Source: Gracilaria domingensis (taxonomy: Eukaryota > Rhodophyta > Florideophyceae > Gracilariales > Gracilariaceae). From it: a DNA stretch of 64,000 bases. Shown piece by piece: positions 56,799-64,000 of the stretch. The stretch is taken from the NCBI GenBank assembly GCA_022539475.1, contig VCMS01000086.1, positions 111,719 through 175,718 of the forward strand. Reading direction: 5' to 3'. Both the position numbers and the translations under genes were made by a program. The stretch's first letter is position 1. Each line of letters starts with the position of its first letter. The notes beneath the pieces are model-generated. The model saw only the letters and a program-made list of their open reading frames with translations, was not told where the DNA came from and searched no databases.

Positions 56799-58652
56799 TT
56801 ACACCCCCGATGAGGGACCGGCACCGCCGCTACCGGAGGGACCCTGCGAAGGGTGCGGAACGGCGTAAGCCAGTATCCCTGCCATAGTGGTGAGATGATC
56901 GGGCACGATAATTCCAGCGTTCTGGAGACTGGCGCGCAACATCGCGATGTTCGCCGGAGAATCTCCCGGAGCGACCGGAGCTGTCGGGGCCGGCAGGACC
57001 GAAGGAACGGTAGCCGCTACAGGGGCCGGACCCACCACCGGAACACTCGCTTGAGTCGGAACATTCCAACCCACAGGAGCCTGGGGTACCCCGCCGCTGG
57101 CGTGCAACACCTGATTCGCCGCCGGTAGGTCGTTCACCAACTCTTGGTCCATCTCGACGAGTGCTCCCGCCGCCTCTCCACCGGTATCCATGTTCGGATC
57201 ATCCAGATCTACTGGGGCGACCCAGTTGTCACTGAACATGAACCCAACGGGGTGACTGTCTGGAATCGACCGTGGCTGGTTCGCTGCCCACTCGGCATAT
57301 GCGCTAGTCGTCATCGTACCCTCCCATGGGTCGTAATACACGAAATCTCCTGCGGTGGGATGTCTCCTACCGGGTGAGCGGTCGTAGTGACGACGAGGAC
57401 CTTTCCCACGCTGCGAACGGGGCACCGTTTCCCAATCGACTCCATCGATAACATCCAAGATGTAATGGATCTCATCCACGTTCTCTTCGGACCCCAAGGG
57501 AGTGTGCAAATCCAGCGAGCGGATAATGCTGCGAAGCATCGGCGGAATATACCAAACACGGTAGTTGTCGTAAGCCTCCCAGAGGAGAAACGCTGCTACG
57601 CGTGCCGCCCACTCGCCGGCTACCAGACCCCACCATCCTGAACGCGGATCGTTGATCAATCGGGAGCCGATGTAACTCAAGCACGGAGGCAGTTCTGCAA
57701 AACACCCTTTGGGTACCTCCACATCACGCCACCAATCTGGTAGAGGGGGGAACCGTCCAACAAAGGCCTGCGGTCTGTACCTCTCGGTCTCGATATTCGG
57801 GTACGGAATCAGATACCCATGACGGGAACGAGCTTTCCGCTCAAACCGAATGCGGTTGACGAACCCACCCTGGGAAGCGTTCTTGCGAAGATAACGGAAC
57901 TCCGCTCAGAGTATGGGCCGATTCCAGCACAACATCAACCTCGATGTGGTCGGGCCATCGCCAGCGTACCGCGCATGGTCGAACGTCGCCAAGTTGTCTC
58001 CATATCGGACTTCACCGAAAGTACGGTAGAACGGAGTATCGAACCCATATGACGGTGGAACCAGGTGCTCGAGGTGCACTCGACTGAGTCTCTTGTACGC
58101 CAACTTCGCGTGTTCCGCGCGCGCGGTGTTCAGGTTCTCACCCTCGCGGGTATCGTACCGGAGGAGCATCGGGTCGATCGCTATACGAACTTTCCATTCT
58201 GGGGATTGCACTACCGCTAACGGCAGACCGCCCGGTAGGAAGCCGTTTTCGGCATACGACTCCAGGAGAGTGTCATCGTTAACAGCTACCGGATGAAACC
58301 ACGGTGCACGGCTGAACACAAACCCATCACGGAGTGGATCGCGTACGGCGAGAGATTCCTTCGATATCCAACCAGCTTGGTTCGCCATCAGCGGCATCGC
58401 TTGCGCTGAATTCCATAACGGAACGTTCACCGGGACCATCGGTTGAGACTGAGGCAGTGGAGCCGTCGCCTAACCCGGCTGAGGGTAGTTCGACGCGCTC
58501 GCCTGACCCGTCGGGTGATGAGGAAACTGATTCGGGTTCATCGGAATGACAGATGATGTACTGTGATCGAGTTCGGATACTTGAATACTCTGTTCGCTTG
58601 AGTGTGTATCGCGCTTGCGAGGTATAGAAACCGAGGAGTTGGTACCGCTCAT
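56799..58652 (-). pseudogene. Antisense ORF of element A (conserved, unknown)
   Basis: A single frame of about 618 codons, opposite to pol, starting at MSGTNSSV (58652) about 80 bp inside the 3' LTR boundary and ending at 56799. It contains two stops: TAG at 58470-58472, absent from element C, and TGA at 57906-57908, present at the same codon in C. Conserved blocks shared with C lie on both sides of the TGA: SRAPWFHP, ENGFLPGG, PSYGFD and TFGEVRYGDNLA before it; RSRHGYLIP, GRFPPLP, CFAELPPC, EWAARVAAF, LWEAYD, YDRSPGRRHP, FVYYDPWEG and GFMFSD after it. A low-complexity Pro/Ala/Gly tail follows. No known domain was recognised; no signal peptide or membrane helix is obvious. Expression would need an antisense promoter at the 3' LTR. 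Confidence 0.8.
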
Positions 58653-58716
58653 GACTGTGACGTACTTACGTACATGCGTTTCGCACAAAACTTCAGCCTC
58701 GAAGTCGTTCTCGGCT

Positions 58717-58731
58717 CTAAGAAGGGGGAGA
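58717..58731 (+). promoter_or_regulatory. Polypurine tract of element A
   Basis: CTAAGAAGGGGGAGA immediately before the 3' LTR. Confidence 0.85.
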
Positions 58732-59705
58732 TGTAGAGCAACGCATTTCGCGTGGTTATCAGGATGATGCGCCTCATATACTCAGGGGAGTGATACGAGG
58801 ATGCACTCGAAGAGTTATGAGTTGGACCCAATTTTGGCGGTTACTTTTGGAATGGCTTTCCCACAGTTACCTGTAATCAGGGTTGCCATTGCTGGCCAAT
58901 ACCGCTAGGTGGACGCGTGTACTACACCACCGTGTGTGTGCATATTACGGGACAATAGGTAGTGCACCTGAGGTGCCTGACACTGGGCTAGCCACGTGTA
59001 CGGACCCCTGCGGGTGTGCACCACGTGTACATAGTTAGTTTAGACCTACTTAGGTGAGCTCGACCTCGTCGTCGCGAGCACCTTTGTAAAGTCAACCCGA
59101 GCACTTCTAAGTGAACTCTTTGTCGAGTAGCGCTCTCCTGAGTGGACTCTACACGAGTGAGGCTCTGGCGCCAACCGCCTACGTGGGTTATCACTCTCGC
59201 GAGTATAGCCACGTCTGGTTACGGTGGTCCTACCCTCTCGGTACCTTTGAGGAACATCTGTCGTTGATGTCGGGACCTGAGGGTCGTACCGAGGAGGTAT
59301 AGGACTAGATTACGAAGTGATCCGACTCTGTATAGAGTTTTGCCGTGTTTACGGAAACCCGTGCATTACCGTTGGAGGATCTCGCCCCGCTCCGGGCACA
59401 GTGCCGAGGAGGCCCTACCCGTCGCGTGTGGGTGTTGTTTGGTTGTTGTTTCCTGTTGCTTTCCCTCTCGGGACTACACCTGTCGTTGGTCGTGTTTCAT
59501 CGTTGCCGATACCACCCCATCTCTGGAGTTTCTCATCGTTTCCTCACTACGTGGCCTAGCACCTCTGTAGGTATAGCCAGTTGCCACTTCGGTCTTACAA
59601 CCGAGTTACGGTGGTACAGAGGGCTCTGTCACTGGTCTGCCATCTCTCACGAGAGCGGACCTTCGGACAGTCTGGTGGGTTTCACTCTTCCGAGTTTGCC
59701 CCACA
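58732..59705 (+). repeat. 3' LTR of element A
   Basis: 974 bp, TGTAGAGC to CCCCACA. The right flank is GTAAC, not the CTGTC of the left LTR. Only 14 bp separate it from the 5' LTR of element B. Confidence 0.95.
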
Positions 59706-59719
59706 GTAACACGTTGCAT

Positions 59720-60687
59720 TGTGTAGTGGAAAACCACCACTCACGGGTACTGATGAGCCCGCTTAGGATGTGCGCTCCCTCCGGGATGAGGTGCTGTTAT
59801 CGTCGAGACTGGCCCCACTACTTGGGTAATGTTGGGGATGTTTCTGGTGAACCTTGTCAGGTGAAGTCGGTCTTGGAACCATTGCATGGTCATGGACACG
59901 TGGATAGTGTGTAGATTTTAGCTAGTGCACCACCTCTCTAGACACCCTGACAGTGGGTTAGCCACGTGTATGGACCTCGTAAGGTGTGCACTACATTAGT
60001 TAATATTGTTAGTTTAATGTCTAGTTGAATCTACTTAGGTGAGCGTGACCTCCCGGTCGCGGGCACTAAGTAAAGTCAACTGAGGTCGCCTCGCTTAACC
60101 AAAGGCTTGGTGCTAGTTTGTACTTCCTTCGTAGGTTTACAACCCCTTTTTAGGCAGGTAACCACGTTTGGTTCCTGTACAACTATCCCCTCAGGGTCTC
60201 TTAGGAAGCTCTGTCTCACTACTGAATGGTCATTTGTTGTTGATCCGATTCCGGCTAGTGTCAAGCGTCTTGGCCCTGGAGTTGCGTCGCTTTGGACATA
60301 GTCACCTGGTTTAGGTTTGGTTTCCGCCCCTGTATTGGGTTTACTTCGGCATTGGTCGCCGTTGTCGCTCCGCTCTTGGCCCTGTTTCCGCCGGTTGGCA
60401 CGGGCCTTGGCTCCGCTTCTGGGTTGGTTTCCTTTGAGGCATTCCCCGTATTTACGGTTCCTTTCCCCTTCTTTCCCCCTTTCTCTGGGTTTCCGTACTG
60501 TGTATTGATCACCATCCTTTCTTGGTTTCTCACCTCTGTAGGTATATCCAGGTACCCTCTCCGGTCTTACAGCCGGCTAGCCCCTCGGCTTGAGTGCGGA
60601 CAGAGGGCTCTTCTGCTGAGTCTGCCCTTACAGGGAGCAGGACTCGGACATCCTGTGGATCATCACCCTTTTGGGTGTTGCTCTACA
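59720..60687 (+). repeat. 5' LTR of element B (inverted half)
   Basis: 968 bp, TGTGTAGTGG to GCTCTACA, oriented opposite to the other B LTR at 41327-42296. It carries CACCTCTGTAGGTATATCC (60531-60549) and the GTGACC-TCCC-GGTCGC hairpin (near 60045-60060). The primer site follows at 60690-60707 (TGGTCTCCCGACTTAGAA). Confidence 0.92.
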
Positions 60688-60885
60688 TCTGGTCTCCCGA
60701 CTTAGAAGGGATTGTGATCAATTTGTACTCTTACGAGTGTGGAATTTGTGAGATTGGGTTCCTTTTTTGGGAGATTGGTTTCGATTGATACCGTGTTTCG
60801 GTTCGGTTGAATCATTCTCTCGTTGTTCTCCGCTTTTCGGAAGTTGTGGTGAGCGTTTTCGTTCGCACCGAATTTTCGGTTCATC

Positions 60886-62290
60886 ATGATGATGTTCATG
60901 TTGTCATCAGACAAAACCGATGACGGTTCGACCCATTCGGGAGATGCTGACGATTCTCCACGTTTGGATTTGCACACTGTTCCCCAAGGGATGGGTGTTG
61001 GCGAAGGTTCATCCGACCCTCCGACAGTATTGTCTGTTTTGTCAGTTTCCGAAGCTGGGTGGTCTGTTGATCCCACACCTGTGGTTCATGGATTATCTGA
61101 CTGCCGGAATACGGACGCTCTTTTGTTCTCCAGGATGGAGTCTGCTACCAAAGATTTGGTCCTTGGTCAGCAAGTCCAGTTGGAAATGCTGTCGAATCCC
61201 AGACGAGATATTTCTGATATCAAACTCCGAGACGTGTCGGCAGATAATCGCGAGTTGCGACTCGACGTTTCCTCGATTATCGAGATGATTGGTTTTTCTG
61301 AAGCCTCACATGAGGAGTTTACTGTTAAGTTGAACCAAATTGGTGAACGTATGGATGTATTGGAGAAGCCTTTGAATGCCAAGAAGGATCTCCCCGATGC
61401 TACGGTTGTTGATGGTTTCCGTTCTCGGAAAGGAAGCCGTAAGTCCGGTTCACGCCATTCCTCTCGAAAGAGATTGTCCTCTTCAGAGAGTTCATCAACT
61501 GACACTGACTCATCCACATCGTATTCGAGTTCATTTTCCGACTCATCGGATACTGAACTTCCTCCTCGGAAGAGTTGCAAGCGTTCCCGTTCACACGGTA
61601 GGAGTTCTCGAAAGAGATTGAAAGGAAAACGCACCAAGTCATCTGGTTTTCGTTCTGGACACCGCAAGACGGTTCACTCTCATATGAGCACGTCTGAAAC
61701 TGAGACGTCTATATCAGATATGTCGTCATCCTCTTTGGATTTGAATTGGTTTGAAAACTCGCAGCGCGAGATAGAAGAGTTGTATTCTCACCAAGATTCT
61801 GGGGTTTCTCCGAAGCCGGAACTTCCGCAGAGGTCAGCGATGACGATGCAGAATGATCTCGCTTTGTACGGTGAAGGTACCCATGCTGGGTTTCGACAGG
61901 TTGCTCCTGGAACGAACACAGTTGAGTACAGAAAACCTGAGGTCAGGTACTCGTCGCCGCAACTTGCTTTGCACGTTCGTCATGTGGGCCAACCGGCCAC
62001 GGTGCTTTGTTATCGATATTACCAGTTTGGCCATCCAGCACCGCAGTGCACGTTCCCACTTCGGGAATGGTCGACCATTATTGGGAATTATGAATCGCTC
62101 CCACCTGAGGGCATTGCTCGTGTGTCGAGAGCATCCTATGAGGTCGCGGTGATGAACCGAAACGATTTTGAAAATAGTTGAAACACCGTTACGGTTCAGA
62201 ACCAAGACATGGTGGAGGAGTTCACTCCCAAGACCGGAGATTTTTCAGTTCCCCAGGACGGGTCCAAACCGAGTCATTCGGTGACGACAG
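60886..62290 (+). pseudogene. Element B gag, 5' part up to the insertion site
   Basis: ATG at 60886, with an in-frame TGA at 62179-62181; the frame continues to 62290, where an A LTR cuts it. It has a coiled segment (LRLDVSSIIEMIG, FTVKLNQIGERMDVLEK) and a long Ser/Asp/Arg tract like that of A. The capsid domain present in A is missing. The knuckle reads CYRYYQFGHPAPQC, so the second zinc-binding Cys is Tyr. The last codons (HSVTT) continue, after the GACAG duplication, into the segment at 47748 on minus, matching the end of A gag. It is a shortened Gag that probably cannot assemble by itself. Confidence 0.82.
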
Positions 62291-63265
62291 TGTGGGGGCA
62301 AACTCGGAAGAGTGAAACCCACCAGACTGTCCGAAGGTCCGCTCTCGTGAGAGATGGCAGACCAGTGACAGAGCCCTCTGTACCACTGTAACTCGGTTGT
62401 AAGACCGAAGTGGCAACTGGCTATACCTACAGAGGTGCTAGGCCACGTGGTGAGGAAACGATGAGAAACTCCAGAGATGGGGTGGTATCGGCAACGATGA
62501 AACACGACCAACGACAGGTGTAGTCCCGAGAGGGAAAGCAACAGAAAACAACAACCAAACAACACCCACACGCGACGGGTAGGGCCTCCTCGGCACTGTG
62601 CCCGGAGCGGGGCGAGATCCTCCAACGGTAATGCACGGGTTTCCGTAAACACGGCAAAACTCTATACAGAGTCGGATCACTTCGTAATCTAGTCCTATAT
62701 CTCCTCGGTACGACCCTCAGGTCCCGACATCAACGACAGATGTTCCTCAAAGGTACCGAGAGGGTAGGACCACCGTAACCAGACGTGGCTATACTCGCGA
62801 GAGTGATAACCCACGTAGGCGGTTGGCGCCAGAGCCTCACTCGTGTAGAGTCCACTCAGGAGAGCGCTACTCGACAAAGAGTTCACTTAGAAGTGCTCGG
62901 GTTGACTTTACAAAGGTGCTCGCGACGACGAGGTCGAGCTCACCTAAGTAGGTCTAAACTAACTATGTACACGTGGTGCACACCCGCAGGGGTCCGTACA
63001 CGTGGCTAGCCCAGTGTCAGGCACCTCAGGTGCACTACCTATTGTCCCGTAATATGCACACACACGGTGGTGTAGTACACGCGTCCACCTAGCGGTATTG
63101 GCCAGCAATGGCAACCCTGATTACAGGTAACTGTGGGAAAGCCATTCCAAAAGTAACCGCCAAAATTGGGTCCAACTCATAACTCTTCGAGTGCATCCTC
63201 GTATCACTCCCCTGAGTATATGAGGCGCATCATCCTGATAACCACGCGAAATGCGTTGCTCTACA
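62291..63265 (-). repeat. 3' LTR of a second family A copy
   Basis: 975 bp, inverse of 58732-59705 and nearly identical. GACAG (62286-62290) abuts it, the complement of CTGTC beside the LTR at 47754. The polypurine tract is at 63266-63279 on minus. Confidence 0.95.
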
Positions 63266-64000
63266 TCTCCCCCTTCTTAGAGCCGAGAACGACTTCGAGG
63301 CTGAAGTTTTGTGCGAAACGCATGTACGTAAGTACGTCACAGTCATGAGCGGTACCAACTCCTCGGTTTCTATACCTCGCAAGCGCGATACACACTCAAG
63401 CGAACAGAGTATTCAAGTATCCGACTCGATCACAGTACATCATCTGTCATTCCGATGAACCCGAATCATTTTCCTCATCACCCGACGGGTCAGGCGCACC
63501 CTGTGAGCGCGTCGAACTACCCTCAGCCGGTAGCGACGGCTCACTGCCTAACAGTCTCAACCGATGGGTCCCGCGTGAACGCTTCCGTTATGTAATTCAG
63601 CTCAAGCGATGCCGCTGATGCGGCGAACCAAGCTGGTTGGGATATCGGAAGGAATCTCTCGCCCGTACCGCCGATCCACTTCCGTGAATGGATTTGTGTT
63701 CAGCCGCTGCCACCGTGGTTTCACCGGTAAGCTGTTAACGATTGACCTCTCCTGGGAGTCGTATGCCCGAAAAACGGCTTCCTACCGGGCGCCGTCTGCC
63801 GTTAGCGGGTTAGTTGCAATCCCCAGAATGGAAATTCGCATAGCGATCGACCCGATGCTCCTCCGGTACGATACCCGCGAGGGTGAAACGACTGGAACAC
63901 CGCGCGCCGCGAACACGCGAAGTTGGCGCCTAACAAGAGAACTCAGTCGACGTGCACCTCGAGCCACCTGGTCCACCGTCATCATGGTTCGATACTCCGT
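63266..64000 (+). pseudogene. Second antisense ORF copy (family A), cut by the window
   Basis: The start MSGTNSSVSIPRKRD (near 63346) is readable on plus and matches the antisense frame at 58652 with small indels (for example near 63425 and 63510-63550). The rest continues past the window edge. It is expected to be part of an A copy of about 12 kb. Confidence 0.75.

Larger units (their letters stand above)
47754..59705 (+). mobile_element. Element A: complete Ty3/gypsy element, 11.95 kb
   Basis: Two 974-bp LTRs, primer site, gag, pol, chromodomain ORF, antisense ORF and polypurine tract in order. LTRs differ at about seven positions. Flanks do not match (CTGTC on the left, GTAAC on the right), which is explained if the present copy is a hybrid produced by an inversion with the copy starting at 62291. 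Lesions: TAG in gag (49215), one frameshift in pol (near 53060), TAG and TGA in the antisense frame. Confidence 0.93.

Noticed and set aside
41322-59719. Target duplication of element B
   Set aside because: The flanks (TACAA at 41322-41326; TGCAT at 59715-59719, to be read as ATGCA) do not match. I do not claim a duplication for B; mutation or a wrong LTR edge could explain this.
1-64000. CRISPR arrays, prokaryotic promoters, terminators or riboswitches
   Set aside because: Gene content is eukaryotic transposons. No regularly spaced repeats or bacterial signals were seen.

Overview
This 64 kb window is eukaryotic, repeat-rich DNA made almost entirely of nested and decayed transposable elements. 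I see no rRNA, no intact tRNA gene, no bacterial-style operon and no host gene I can name. LTR retrotransposons with chromodomains, Ty1/copia remnants, PIF/Harbinger-type two-gene DNA transposons, MITEs and a tyrosine recombinase together fit a eukaryote with a transposon-loaded intergenic region. A red alga is my best guess, with oomycetes or early-diverging fungi as alternatives; the sequence alone does not settle this.

Layout from left to right. 1-410: fragment of a family C LTR. 480-775: decayed double zinc-finger ORF. 779-3165: Ty1/copia pol remnant with part of an LTR. 3335-9190: decayed Harbinger element H1 (transposase on plus, Myb-like partner on minus), with an unidentified decayed reading frame between them. 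9440-16640: 5'-truncated Ty3/gypsy element C (RNase H, integrase, chromodomain, antisense ORF, 3' LTR), with a MITE inside its RNase H. 16795-19334: Harbinger element H2. 19985-20215: copia-type LTR remnant. 20689-21846: intact tyrosine recombinase gene. 22303-25640: Ty3/gypsy element E, broken. 26499-38160: Harbinger element H3, whose Myb-like gene is split by a complete, young Ty3/gypsy chromovirus D (26565-33902, 5-bp target duplication CTGCG). 39005-39350: second copia pol fragment. 39794-41202: solo family C LTR with a perfect target duplication (ATCAC) and a MITE inside it. 41327-64000: a nest of two related Ty3/gypsy families, A and B.

The A/B nest is the most informative region. Element A (47754-59705) is complete: LTR, gag, protease-RT-RNase H-integrase, a separate chromodomain ORF, a long antisense ORF and a second LTR. 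Element B is a shorter relative that lacks the RT-RNase H-integrase core. B is split in two: its 3' half lies on the minus strand (41327-47753) and its 5' half on the plus strand (59720-62290). Both broken ends abut an A LTR and carry the same 5-bp duplication (CTGTC/GACAG), and B's reading frame resumes across the junction. This points to one A insertion in B, followed by an inversion, most simply by recombination between oppositely oriented A copies (the second A copy begins at 62291).

The best candidate for an undescribed system is the antisense gene carried between the chromodomain ORF and the 3' LTR of families A and C. It encodes a protein of about 600 residues that is conserved between the two diverged families. 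Both copies also share a single in-frame TGA at the same position, with conserved coding sequence on both sides.
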